DNA of 64,000 nucleotides from Auritidibacter sp. Marseille-P8566. Its GTDB lineage: Bacteria; Actinomycetota; Actinomycetes; Actinomycetales; Microbacteriaceae. The number at the start of each line of letters is the position of its first letter. Within the stretch, counting starts at the first letter, position 1. The notes beneath the pieces were generated by a model. That model saw nothing but the letters and a program-made list of their open reading frames with translations. It had not been told where the DNA came from and did not search any database. The DNA lies in NCBI GenBank assembly GCA_945895375.1, contig CAMDEE010000004.1, positions 81,949 through 145,948 on the forward strand, read 5' to 3'. A program made the translations under genes and the position numbers. Of this stretch, positions 8,870 to 17,390 are shown piece by piece.

Positions 8870-10258
8870 GTGGCCGAGAAAAACGAATTGCACTTACCTG
8901 ATTTGATCCAGCAGGTTGTCGGAGCGATTGAAGAACTAAAAGGTACCTACGGGTCTTTTCAGCCACACGAAAGTCTTCGCAAATCCCAAAGTGATGCGTC
9001 TTCTGTTCTCAAAGAACTTACAGATCGTTTAGAAAACAATTTCCCATACTTCCACCCGCACTATGCAGCTCAGATGCTCAAAGCGCCTCATCCAGTTGCC
9101 GTGGCTGCATACCTTGCCACCATGATGCTCAACCCAAACAATCATTCGATTGATGCCTCCCCTGCCACTACTGAAATGGAACGCGATGTTCTAAAGCAAA
9201 TGGCAGCCATGTTTGAATACCCCGAGGAGTTTCTCGGTCACCTAACCTGGAGCGGCACCACTGCCAACCTAGAGGCACTTTGGATTGCCAGAGAACTAGA
9301 GCCAACCAAGAGGATTGCACACTCTGCAGATGCGCACTACACACATTCAAGAATGTCCGAAGTGCTTGGAACAACCAACGTTTCTATCCCTACTGAAGCA
9401 GATGGACGAATGTCTCTGGATGCTTTGGAGAAGGAACTACAGACTGGTTCTATTGGAACTGTTGTTGCAACCCTTGGAACAACCGGGTTAGGTGCAGTTG
9501 ATCCTCTTGCAGACATCATCGCTTTAGCTCGCCAGTATGGAGCAAGAGTTCACGTTGATACTGCTTACGGTGGTTTCTTTACGCTAATTGCAGCAAATCA
9601 TCTAAGCCCTGAGACAGCAAGACACTTTACAGCTCTTAAGGATGCTGACTCAATTGTTGTTGACCCACACAAACATGGTTTGCAACCTTATGGTAGCGGT
9701 GCTGTGTTCTTCAAAGATCTTTCTATTGGAAAGTTCTACAAGCACGACTCTCCTTACACATACTTCATTTCAGATGATCTACACTTTGGTGAAATTCAAC
9801 TTGAATGCTCCAGAGCCGGAGCATCGGCTGCTGCCATTTGGGCAACACTTAAACTCTTCCCTCTAACTGAAGCTGGACTTGGTTCGGTTCTTATTCCAAC
9901 CAGAAACGCTGCAGCGAGTTGGCATGAGCATCTTCTATCTTCAGAGGTTCTTATGCCATACCAAAAACCTGAACTAGACATCATCACCTATTTGCCTAGG
10001 GCTACTTCAATGTCGCAACTAGATCACGTCTCGCACGAGATTCTTATCCAGGCAGGTCAAGGCCCAAAGGCTGATCAAATTCACCTAGCAACATACGTAG
10101 TTCAAGAAGATCAACTCAAACAACGTGGAATCAATCTGACTCATGACACTAAGGACGCACGCATCCTCAGAAGTGTTCTAATGAAGCCAGAGCATGAAGC
10201 CCTCGTCCCAACTCTGCATTCGAAGGTTGAGGCCTTGGCTACCCGCTTATTGAGTTAG
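8870..10258 (+). CDS. Group II pyridoxal-phosphate-dependent decarboxylase
   Basis: This is a fold-type I PLP enzyme of the group II amino acid decarboxylase family, 462 residues long. The Schiff-base lysine is K268 in D-P-H-K. D230 in V-H-V-D-T-A-Y-G would hold the pyridine nitrogen. S-G-T-T-A-N (128-133) forms part of the phosphate cup and H156 would stack on the ring. The substrate could be an aromatic, acidic or diamino acid and cannot be told from these motifs. The GTG start follows a strong AAAGGAG. The aldo/keto reductase gene follows after 30 bases, so the two may work in one pathway. Confidence 0.85.
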   Translation: MAEKNELHLPDLIQQVVGAIEELKGTYGSFQPHESLRKSQSDASSVLKELTDRLENNFPYFHPHYAAQMLKAPHPVAVAAYLATMMLNPNNHSIDASPATTEMERDVLKQMAAMFEYPEEFLGHLTWSGTTANLEALWIARELEPTKRIAHSADAHYTHSRMSEVLGTTNVSIPTEADGRMSLDALEKELQTGSIGTVVATLGTTGLGAVDPLADIIALARQYGARVHVDTAYGGFFTLIAANHLSPETARHFTALKDADSIVVDPHKHGLQPYGSGAVFFKDLSIGKFYKHDSPYTYFISDDLHFGEIQLECSRAGASAAAIWATLKLFPLTEAGLGSVLIPTRNAAASWHEHLLSSEVLMPYQKPELDIITYLPRATSMSQLDHVSHEILIQAGQGPKADQIHLATYVVQEDQLKQRGINLTHDTKDARILRSVLMKPEHEALVPTLHSKVEALATRLLS

Positions 10259-10288
10259 CATTCACCTAACAACTTCTAAAGGAGAGAA

Positions 10289-11290
10289 ATGAAACATCGT
10301 TATCTTGGCAACAGTGGATTCAAAGTTAGTGAACTGGTTTACGGAAACTGGCTTACCCACGCCACCCAAATCGAAAACGATGCTGCTTACGCGACAGTAA
10401 AGGCAGCAATTGAAGGTGGTATCACCTCATTTGACACAGCAGATGTCTACGCTAATCAGGCTGCTGAAACAGTCCTAGGGGACGCTCTCAAAGGCCACCG
10501 CAGAGAAGGTCTAGAAGTCTTTACAAAGGTTTACTGGCCTGTTGCAGAGAAGATGCCAAATGATACAGGCCTATCTCGCAAGCACATCATGGAATCAATC
10601 AACGGTTCTCTAAAGCGTTTGCAAATGGATTACGTAGATCTATACCAGGCACACAGATTCGATGTCGAGACTCCACTTGAAGAAACAATGCAGGCTTTTG
10701 CCGACATCGTTCGACAGGGTAAGGCTCTATACATCGGAGTTTCAGAATGGAATGCCGAGCAGATCAGAGCTGGACACAAACTAGCAACACAAATGGGCTT
10801 CCAACTAATTTCAAGCCAACCTCAATACTCAATGCTTTGGAGAGTTATTGAAGCTGAAGTAATCCCGACTTGTGAAGAGCTCGGTGTTAGCCAAATCGTT
10901 TGGTCACCGATGGCCCAGGGTGTTCTAACAGGAAAATATCTTCCTGGACAACCTGTTCCAGCAGGATCTAGAGCATCTAATGAAAAAGTAAACAGCTTCA
11001 TTCAGAAACTTCTAACCGATGATGTTTTGACTAGAGTTCAACAGATCAAGCCTCTGGCAGAGGAACTAGGTCTAACTATGGCTCAGTTTGCACTTGCTTG
11101 GGTTCTTCAAAACAAGAACGTTTCTAGCGCAATTGTTGGTGCAACAACACCTGAGCAGATCACAAGTAACCTCGGTGCCGTTGGTGTTGAGATTCCAAAA
11201 GAAATCATGGACAAGGTAACCGAGATCATGGCACCAATTGCGGTGACGGACCCTCGTGAAACTAAAGCTCCTGAAACGCGCTTAGTTTAA
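10289..11290 (+). CDS. Aldo/keto reductase
   Basis: This is an NADPH-dependent carbonyl reductase with a TIM-barrel fold, 333 residues long. The catalytic tetrad is visible as D49, Y54, K80 and H122. The overall pattern (start M-K-H-R-Y-L-G-N-S-G, W-S-P-M-A-Q-G-V-L-T-G-K in the middle) is that of the potassium-channel beta-subunit-like branch. The start has a clear AAAGGAG. It is probably cotranscribed with the PLP decarboxylase. Its stop overlaps the pyrD stop on the other strand by four bases (TTAA). Confidence 0.92.
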   Translation: MKHRYLGNSGFKVSELVYGNWLTHATQIENDAAYATVKAAIEGGITSFDTADVYANQAAETVLGDALKGHRREGLEVFTKVYWPVAEKMPNDTGLSRKHIMESINGSLKRLQMDYVDLYQAHRFDVETPLEETMQAFADIVRQGKALYIGVSEWNAEQIRAGHKLATQMGFQLISSQPQYSMLWRVIEAEVIPTCEELGVSQIVWSPMAQGVLTGKYLPGQPVPAGSRASNEKVNSFIQKLLTDDVLTRVQQIKPLAEELGLTMAQFALAWVLQNKNVSSAIVGATTPEQITSNLGAVGVEIPKEIMDKVTEIMAPIAVTDPRETKAPETRLV

Positions 11291-12291
11291 TTCTTGTTTA
11301 CTGACCTAGCCCACAGTGGGCCAAAGTAAACAAAGCCTGTGTATCCCTGAACTAGGTTTGCTCCTGCATTTAAACGTTCTTGAACCTGCTCGTTCGTCTC
11401 TACTCCGCCAACAGAAATGATCACCTGATCCGGTCTTAAGTTCTTTCTCAGAACTCGAAGTACTTCAATGGATCGAACGTTTAGCGGTGGACCTGACAGT
11501 CCACCTGAACCCATAGCAGTAACCTCGGCAGCTGGAGTAACAAGCTTTTCCCTAGAGATTGTTGTGTTAGTTCCAATCACTCCCGCTAGGTTGAGCTCCT
11601 TAGCCAGATTGGCAACCTCTACGACTGCTTCATCGGTTAGATCTGGAGCAATCTTAACAAGCACAGGCTTGCCTAGTGCTTTGGCGATGACTACTTCAAG
11701 AATTGGACGAAGAGAATCAACATCCTGCAAAGATCTAAGTCCTGGTGTGTTCGGTGAAGAAACGTTCACTGCAATGTAGTCAGCGTATGGAGCTAGCAAT
11801 GCTGCACTAACTTCGTAGTCAGCAACAGCATCCTTGATGTCAACAACGCGGCTCTTACCGATGTTTACACCGATAACAGGCAGCAACTGCTTAGTTGCTC
11901 TTAGTTTCTTGAGACGAGCTGCAACAACTTCAGCACCATCATTGTTAAACCCCATTCGGTTGATAAGTGCTCTGTCTTTTTTCAATCTGAATAATCTAGG
12001 TGCATCATTACCTGATTGTGGAATAGCTGTAACAGTTCCAATCTCAACGTGAGAGAAACCAATCTCCCCTAGAGCTCTTAAAGCGATTGCGTTCTTATCA
12101 AATCCCGCTGCCAAACCAAAGGCACCATCAAAGTGCAAACCCATTGCATCAACTCGTGTTGTCTTTATCTTTGGCAGAAGTTTGGTCAATCGAAGTGCTG
12201 ATGCTGCTCTTATCGCAAACATTCCAAGATGATGCGCTGTCTCCGGATCAAGTTTTGAAAGGAATAAGCGAAAGAGTGTTGGGTAAATCAT
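11287..12291 (-). CDS. pyrD: Dihydroorotate dehydrogenase (quinone), class 2
   Basis: This enzyme oxidises dihydroorotate to orotate in pyrimidine synthesis and passes electrons to the quinone pool. It has 334 residues. The N-terminal amphipathic helices (L-F-R-L-F-L-S-K-L-D-P-E-T-A-H) mark the membrane-associated class 2. The catalytic Ser lies in N-V-S-S-P-N-T-P-G-L-R, and S-G-G-L-S-G-P-P and G-V-E-T fit the FMN phosphate site. It ends tail-to-tail with the reductase gene. No ribosome site precedes the ATG, and a TAACCT hexamer six bases upstream suggests a leaderless transcript. Confidence 0.95.
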   Translation of the reverse strand: MIYPTLFRLFLSKLDPETAHHLGMFAIRAASALRLTKLLPKIKTTRVDAMGLHFDGAFGLAAGFDKNAIALRALGEIGFSHVEIGTVTAIPQSGNDAPRLFRLKKDRALINRMGFNNDGAEVVAARLKKLRATKQLLPVIGVNIGKSRVVDIKDAVADYEVSAALLAPYADYIAVNVSSPNTPGLRSLQDVDSLRPILEVVIAKALGKPVLVKIAPDLTDEAVVEVANLAKELNLAGVIGTNTTISREKLVTPAAEVTAMGSGGLSGPPLNVRSIEVLRVLRKNLRPDQVIISVGGVETNEQVQERLNAGANLVQGYTGFVYFGPLWARSVNKN

Positions 12292-12303
12292 TTACTCAGG
12301 TTA
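12292..12303 (-). promoter_or_regulatory. Leaderless -10 element of pyrD
   Basis: On the minus strand TAACCT (12298-12303) is followed by six bases (GAGTAA) and the pyrD ATG at 12291. The spacing is identical to that before the dipeptidase, idsA, parA and pgsA genes. Confidence 0.6.
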
Positions 12304-12331
12304 CCTTGACCTTTGCTGATTGGCCTGAAAT

Positions 12332-12368
12332 GGAAATGGGTCGACTTCTAAACTGAAGTCGACCCATT
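12332..12368 (-). terminator. Hairpin terminator of nrdJ
   Basis: A perfect 14-bp stem (12335-12348 with 12355-12368) closes a six-base loop, 12 bases beyond the nrdJ stop. The stem is very strong, but neither side carries a long T tract, only ATTTCC on the minus strand. It separates nrdJ from pyrD. Confidence 0.75.
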
Positions 12369-12380
12369 CTCAATTTTGGT

Positions 12381-15212
12381 TTAGCTGCAACCGCTTGTTG
12401 ATCCACAGCCTTCGCAGACGTGGCATGAGCCAGAAGGTCTCATCTTGATTCCACAGCTGAAGCAAAGTGGTGCATCTGATTCGGTGCCCTGCAGCATGTC
12501 GAACAGTTCTGCTGAAGAGTGAACCTGGCGTGAAGCCTCGTTGCGTACTTCTTCAACCTTTAGTTCGATTACTACTGGAGCTTCAGCAACAGCTGCAACT
12601 TCGGTAGGTGACTCAGCAATTGCTGGGTATGTTCCTGCTGCGTCAAGAGATGCTGATCTCTCTGCTGCAGTGTTGATACCTAGTGCCTGACGAGTTTCGG
12701 TTGGCAGGTAGTCAATTGCTAGACGACGGAAGATGTAGTCCATCAGTGACTTAGCCATACGGATGTCCTTGTCATCAGTCAAACCAGCTGGCTCGAATGA
12801 GACGTTTGTGAACTTCTGTACGTAAGTCTCTAGTGGTACACCGTACTGTAGACCAATTGAAACTGCGATTGAGAATGCATCCATAACACCGGCAAGAGTT
12901 GAACCTTGCTTACCTAGCTTTAGGAATACTTCACCTAGAACACCATCAGGGTAAGTTCCTGCAGTCATGTAACCTTCTGCTCCACCAACAGTGAATGAGG
13001 TGGTTGAAGATGGACGTGACTTAGGTAGACGCTTACGAACTGGGTGTGATAGGCCAGCTGCTGTAGCTTCTACTGGTGCAGCTTTCTCCTCAACCTTTGC
13101 CTTAGCATCGCTAAGCGGCTGACCAACCTTACAGTTGTCGCGGTAAATCGCTAGAGCCTTTAGACCCATCTTCCAGCCCTGGAAATAAATTTCCTTGACT
13201 TCTTCGATGGTTGCAGTCTCTGGCATGTTTACAGTCTTTGAGATCGCACCTGATAGGAACGGCTGAACTGCAGCCATCATTCTCACGTGACCCATTGGGT
13301 CAATCGCACGAATACCAACAGCTGTGTCGAAGATCGCGTAGTGCTCTGACTTTAGGCCAGGTGCGTCTACAACGTGTCCGTTGGTGCTGATGTGATCGAT
13401 GATTGCTTCGATGGTCTCCTGTGAGTAACCAAGTCTGTGCAATGCGAATGGAATTGTTTGGTTAACAATCTGCATTGAACCACCGGTTGATAGTTTCTTG
13501 TACTTCACCAGTGAGAAATCTGGTTCGATACCTGTGGTGTCACAATCCATCATGAAACCGATGGTTCCGGTAGGTGCAAGCAATGAAGCCTGTGAGTTAC
13601 GCCATCCGTTAGATGTTCCAATCGCAGTGTTGAGAGCCCACTGACGAGTAGCTGCTTCTAGAACTGAACGGTCAACCTCTGAGATTGAACGCAGGTTCGC
13701 GTTAGCTGCTTCGTGCTTACGCATGATGCGGTCGTGACCTGCCTTGTTGTGTGCATAGCCATCGTAAGGACCAACAACACCAGCAAGTTCAGCTGAACGA
13801 CGGTAAGAAGATGCTGACATCAATGATGTGATAGCTGCTGCTAGAGCCTGTCCTTCGGTGCTGTCGTAAGGAAGACCAATTGCCATAAGCAATGCACCAA
13901 GGTTTGCGTAACCGATACCTAGCTGACGGTAAGCACGTGTAGTCTCACCAATCTTCTCGGTTGGGAAATCAGCGAAACAGATTGAGATATCCATTGCAGT
14001 GATGATCAACTCTGAAGCCTTAGTGAACTTCTCGCTGTCGAATGAACCGTCTGGGTTCAAGAACTTCAACAGGTTCAAGCTCGCTAGGTTACATGATGAG
14101 TTGTCCAAGTGCATGTACTCAGAACAAGGGTTAGATGCTGTGATGCGACCTGATTCTGGAGTGGTGTGCCAGTCGTTGATGATGTCGTCATATTGGATAC
14201 CTGGGTCCGCACAAGCCCATGCAGCATAGGCAATCTTGTCCCATAGCTCGCGAGCATCTACTTCTTCGATAACTTCACCGTTTGTACGAGCACGAAGACC
14301 GAAGTTTGTGCCACGCTCAACAGCGCTCATGAACTCTTCGTTCACACGAACTGAGTTGTTTGCGTTCTGATACTGAACAGAGTTGATGTCCTTGCCACCT
14401 AGCTCCATGTCGTAACCTGCATCGCGTAGTACGCGAATCTTGTCCTCTTCGCGAGACTTGGTCTCTACGAATTCTTCGATGTCTGGGTGATCAACATCTA
14501 GAACAACCATCTTTGCTGCACGACGGGTTGCGCCACCAGACTTGATTGTTCCTGCAGATGCATCAGCTCCACGCATGAATGAAACTGGACCTGAAGCAGA
14601 ACCACCTGATGAACGTAGTAGTTCTTTTGAAGAACGAATACGTGAAAGGTTTAGACCAGCACCTGATCCACCCTTGAAGATCATTCCTTCTTCGCGGTAC
14701 CAGTTAAGAATTGATTCCATTGAGTCATCTACCGACAAGATGAAACATGCTGAAACTTGCTGTGGGCTTGATGTTCCAACGTTGAACCATACTGGTGAGT
14801 TGAATGCGAACACCTGGTTTAAAAGCATGAAGGTTAGTTCGTGTTCGAAGATGGTTGCATCTTCTTCAGTTGCGAAGTAACCGTGGTCACGACCACCCTG
14901 GGTGTATGTCAAGACAACACGGTTGATCAGCTGACGAAGGCTGAACTCGCGAGCAGCAGTTCCAAGTGCACCACGGAAATACTTAGTGGTAACAATTGTT
15001 GAAGCGTTCAAGCTCCAGAACTCCGGGAACTCAGCTCCGCGTTGTTCGAAGATGGTCTCGCCAGTCTTCCAGTTGGTTTGGACTACGTCGCGGAACTCCC
15101 AGTTAACCTGGTCGTAAGGGTGAACGCCTTCGGTGGTGTAAATACGCTCAATCTTGAGCCCTTTTCTCCCCTGCGCCGCACCGGCGTCGGTGAAAGCCGA
15201 TGTATCGGTCAT
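12381..15212 (-). CDS. nrdJ: Vitamin B12-dependent (class II) ribonucleotide reductase
   Basis: This enzyme reduces ribonucleotides to deoxyribonucleotides using adenosylcobalamin to make the radical, so it works with or without oxygen. It has 943 residues. The barrel motifs F-N-S-P-V-W-F-N-V-G, N-P-C-S-E-Y and S-S-C-N-L-A-S-L-N are present. The C-terminus carries a Cys-rich ribbon (C-F-S-C-G-I-K, then C-H-V-C-E-G-C-G) that contains the re-reducing cysteines. It lies 56 bases downstream of nrdR on the same strand, and AAAGGC precedes the ATG. The upstream NrdR boxes imply repression when deoxynucleotides are plentiful. No other ribonucleotide reductase lies in the window. Confidence 0.97.
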   Translation of the reverse strand: MTDTSAFTDAGAAQGRKGLKIERIYTTEGVHPYDQVNWEFRDVVQTNWKTGETIFEQRGAEFPEFWSLNASTIVTTKYFRGALGTAAREFSLRQLINRVVLTYTQGGRDHGYFATEEDATIFEHELTFMLLNQVFAFNSPVWFNVGTSSPQQVSACFILSVDDSMESILNWYREEGMIFKGGSGAGLNLSRIRSSKELLRSSGGSASGPVSFMRGADASAGTIKSGGATRRAAKMVVLDVDHPDIEEFVETKSREEDKIRVLRDAGYDMELGGKDINSVQYQNANNSVRVNEEFMSAVERGTNFGLRARTNGEVIEEVDARELWDKIAYAAWACADPGIQYDDIINDWHTTPESGRITASNPCSEYMHLDNSSCNLASLNLLKFLNPDGSFDSEKFTKASELIITAMDISICFADFPTEKIGETTRAYRQLGIGYANLGALLMAIGLPYDSTEGQALAAAITSLMSASSYRRSAELAGVVGPYDGYAHNKAGHDRIMRKHEAANANLRSISEVDRSVLEAATRQWALNTAIGTSNGWRNSQASLLAPTGTIGFMMDCDTTGIEPDFSLVKYKKLSTGGSMQIVNQTIPFALHRLGYSQETIEAIIDHISTNGHVVDAPGLKSEHYAIFDTAVGIRAIDPMGHVRMMAAVQPFLSGAISKTVNMPETATIEEVKEIYFQGWKMGLKALAIYRDNCKVGQPLSDAKAKVEEKAAPVEATAAGLSHPVRKRLPKSRPSSTTSFTVGGAEGYMTAGTYPDGVLGEVFLKLGKQGSTLAGVMDAFSIAVSIGLQYGVPLETYVQKFTNVSFEPAGLTDDKDIRMAKSLMDYIFRRLAIDYLPTETRQALGINTAAERSASLDAAGTYPAIAESPTEVAAVAEAPVVIELKVEEVRNEASRQVHSSAELFDMLQGTESDAPLCFSCGIKMRPSGSCHVCEGCGSTSGCS

Positions 15213-15268
15213 TTGTGTTGCCTTTCTATTTATGTTTTTTAGTTTTTATGTTTTGTCATCGCATTCGA

Positions 15269-15739
15269 CTATGTCGTCTGCGAAACCTGGTTTTCGCGCT
15301 CAACTTTGAGCACAGCTATTGCTGCTTCGAAATCTTCTAGTGTTTCCCAACCCTGATAGACGCTGGCGTATCTCATGAAAGCCACCTCATCGAGGGTTCG
15401 AAGCGGACCGAGAATGGCTAAACCAACCTCTTGAGCCTCTATTTGTGCTGCTCCTGTGGCGCGGATGGTCTCTTCTACTGTTTGAGCAAGCATTGCTAGA
15501 TCTGCCTCGCTTACAGGGCGTCCTTGGCAAGCTTTCCTTACTCCATTGGCGATTTTGTCGCGGCTGAAGGGTTCGGTCGATCCCCCACTCTTCACAACTG
15601 AAAGACTTGAGGTTTCAGTAGTAGAAAAGCGAGATCCACACTCTGGACACTGTCTACGACGGCGAATTGAGCTGCCATCGTCAGATGTCCTTGAATCCAT
15701 AACCCTGGAGTCCTCAAAACGGCAAAATGGGCAGTGCAT
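15269..15739 (-). CDS. nrdR: Transcriptional regulator NrdR
   Basis: NrdR represses ribonucleotide reductase genes when its ATP-cone binds dATP. It has 156 residues, the family norm. The N-terminal zinc ribbon has C-P-F-C at the start and C-P-E-C-G at about 34. The ATP-cone runs from about 48 to 138. The ATG follows AAAGGAG. It is the first gene of nrdR-nrdJ, and two NrdR boxes lie 57-103 bases upstream, so it probably represses itself. Confidence 0.97.
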   Translation of the reverse strand: MHCPFCRFEDSRVMDSRTSDDGSSIRRRRQCPECGSRFSTTETSSLSVVKSGGSTEPFSRDKIANGVRKACQGRPVSEADLAMLAQTVEETIRATGAAQIEAQEVGLAILGPLRTLDEVAFMRYASVYQGWETLEDFEAAIAVLKVERENQVSQTT

Positions 15740-15788
15740 GAGGGCTCCTTTCGGGTAAATTCACTGTAATTTCACTAATGAGAAATCA

Positions 15789-15794
15789 ACTATA
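15789..15794 (-). promoter_or_regulatory. Candidate -10 box of nrdR-nrdJ
   Basis: TATAGT on the minus strand lies immediately downstream of the proximal NrdR box and about 50 bases before the nrdR start. No good -35 is seen. A repressor at the two boxes would cover the spacer and -35 region. Confidence 0.45.
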
Positions 15795-15795
15795 C

Positions 15796-15811
15796 ACACA
15801 AGATGTGGGAA
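15796..15811 (-). promoter_or_regulatory. NrdR box, proximal
   Basis: The 16-mer read on + as ACACAAGATGTGGGAA matches 10 of 16 positions of the published NrdR box consensus acaCwAtATaTwGtgt. It is the weaker of two boxes. The pair is offset by 31 bp, three helical turns, which is the spacing typical of NrdR operators. Confidence 0.7.
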
Positions 15812-15826
15812 TATTTCACTTCTCCG

Positions 15827-15842
15827 TCCCTATATCTTGTGG
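15827..15842 (-). promoter_or_regulatory. NrdR box, distal
   Basis: Read on the minus strand as CCACAAGATATAGGGA, it matches 12 of 16 positions of the NrdR consensus, including the core A-T-A-T-A-G. It is centred 31 bp from the proximal box, on the same face of the helix. Confidence 0.75.
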
Positions 15843-15901
15843 TTTAGTCGACTTTTGGTGCTGTATTTGAATCTATCGGCGTGTTGCCAATAAAATCAAG
15901 G

Positions 15902-15943
15902 GATTTAACCTAAAAACCCTAACCTTCAACCAAAGATTTAACC
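15902..15943. repeat. AACC/GGTT repeat block between hisD and nrdR
   Basis: The tetramer AACC occurs five times (15907, 15915, 15921, 15928 and 15940). The 9-mer GATTTAACC occurs twice, 33 bp apart (15902-15910 and 15935-15943). The block also contains a 13-mer, CCTAACCTTCAAC (15918-15930), that recurs on the minus strand in the ftsZ promoter. It is AT-rich and non-coding, about 60-100 bases upstream of the NrdR boxes. It could be a binding array for an activator, but nothing proves that. Confidence 0.45.
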
Positions 15944-15970
15944 TTTTCGTTACCAAAAAAAGGCGATTTC

Positions 15971-17284
15971 CTATTGAAAGCGGATTTTTATTGCTTCACC
16001 GTGGGCTTGAAGACCCTCTGAATCAGCGATAGAGACTACGTTATTTGAGACCTCTGACAAGGCTGATTCGCTGTATTGGATGACCTGTTGGGGCCTTAGA
16101 AACGTGTGTACGCCCAATCCAGAGCCAAATCTAGCTTGGCCTCCGGTAGGTAAGACGTGATTAGATCCAGCTAGGTAATCCCCTAGTGAAACTGGCGAAT
16201 ATCCGCCTAGGAAAATAGCTCCAGCATTGGATATTTGGGCTAGCAATGACTCATTTTGGCTAGTTTGAATGGACAGGTGCTCAGTGGCATACAGGTCGGC
16301 GACTTTAGTGGCCTGGTTCAAGTCCCTGACCAAGACCAAAGCGCTCTGTTGACCCTTCAGGGCCTCTAGAATCCTTGTTTTATTGGTTGATGTCGCAAAC
16401 TGCTCCTCAATTGCTGAACGCACCTTTTCGATGAATTCCCTTGAATCTGTTAGTAGGACAGCCGCGGCTTGTTCATCGTGTTCGGCTTGAGAAATGAGAT
16501 CAGCAGCAATAAAAGCTGGGTTGGCTGTGTTATCAGCAATAACCATGATTTCAGTCGGACCAGCTTCAGAGTCAATTGCTATGACTCCCCTGAGCATTCT
16601 CTTAGCAGCAGCAACATAAACATTGCCAGGACCTGTAACAAGATTTACTGGCTCTAAACCGAGATCTTCAACGCCGTAGGCAAAAGCAATAACAGCAGCA
16701 GGGCCACCAATTGTGTAAACATGTCGAACACCTAAAAGTTCTGCTGCTGCAAGAACTGTTGGATGAGGACGGCCGCCAAAGTCAGCTTGTCCAGGAGTTG
16801 CGATCGCTATCTTCTTCACACCGGCAACCAATGCGGGCACGACATTCATGATCACACTAGATGGATAGACAGCTTTGCCGCCAGGAACATAGAGTCCAAC
16901 AGAATCGATTGGTTGCCAACGTTGGGAAACGGTTGCGCCTTGAGCCAACTCTGTTTCAAAGTTTTCGGGCACAGAAGCGATAGAAACTTTGCGAACTCGT
17001 TCAATTGCAATCTCAAGCGAAGCGCGAAGATTTGAATCTAGATTGGCAAGAGCATCTTTGAGCTCTTCTTGACTTACTCGAATAGGAGAAATATCGATGC
17101 CATCGATTTCTTTGGCGATGGCTTCAATGGCTTTAGAGCCTTGAGTCCTAATTCTTTCCACAAGTGGTCTGATTACTTCAATTGCTGAATCCAGATCCAA
17201 GGATGCTCGTGGAAGTTGGCGCTGAATCTGCTCAGCAGATAGATTGCTGTTACTTATATCTAGAAATCTAATCAAATCGCTCAA
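15971..17284 (-). CDS. hisD: Histidinol dehydrogenase
   Basis: This enzyme carries out the last two steps of histidine synthesis, oxidising histidinol to histidine with NAD. It has 437 residues, the family norm. Conserved segments include G-P-G-N-V-Y-V-A-A-A-K-R, G-P-T-E-I-M-V, Q-A-E-H-D-E-Q-A (metal and substrate site) and a late G-S-N-H-V-L-P-T-G-G with the catalytic His. The start is TTG, preceded by AGGAAG. No other his genes lie nearby in the window. A run of seven T bases follows the stop on the minus strand, without a convincing stem. Confidence 0.95.
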   Translation of the reverse strand: MSDLIRFLDISNSNLSAEQIQRQLPRASLDLDSAIEVIRPLVERIRTQGSKAIEAIAKEIDGIDISPIRVSQEELKDALANLDSNLRASLEIAIERVRKVSIASVPENFETELAQGATVSQRWQPIDSVGLYVPGGKAVYPSSVIMNVVPALVAGVKKIAIATPGQADFGGRPHPTVLAAAELLGVRHVYTIGGPAAVIAFAYGVEDLGLEPVNLVTGPGNVYVAAAKRMLRGVIAIDSEAGPTEIMVIADNTANPAFIAADLISQAEHDEQAAAVLLTDSREFIEKVRSAIEEQFATSTNKTRILEALKGQQSALVLVRDLNQATKVADLYATEHLSIQTSQNESLLAQISNAGAIFLGGYSPVSLGDYLAGSNHVLPTGGQARFGSGLGVHTFLRPQQVIQYSESALSEVSNNVVSIADSEGLQAHGEAIKIRFQ

Positions 17285-17390
17285 GTTGGAAACTTCCTAT
17301 TAGTTGCTCTATTTTAGGACAGTTAATTCAAGATTCACTGATATACCCTTCGGCTGGGTTAACCTTGAATTCGATAAAGGAAAAACATCC

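Noticed and set aside
13999..14880. Long plus-strand frames inside nrdJ, and similar ones inside dnaE, ftsZ, pyc and der
   Set aside because: They are antisense shadows of well-supported genes and have no ribosome sites or family resemblance.
15213..15268. A cobalamin riboswitch before nrdJ
   Set aside because: The gap is only 56 bases, far too short, and no B12-box-like sequence is present there or before nrdR.
17304..17390. Upstream TTG start for the flavin reductase
   Set aside because: The extra 29 residues do not fit the family, and AAAGGA is placed for the ATG at 17391.
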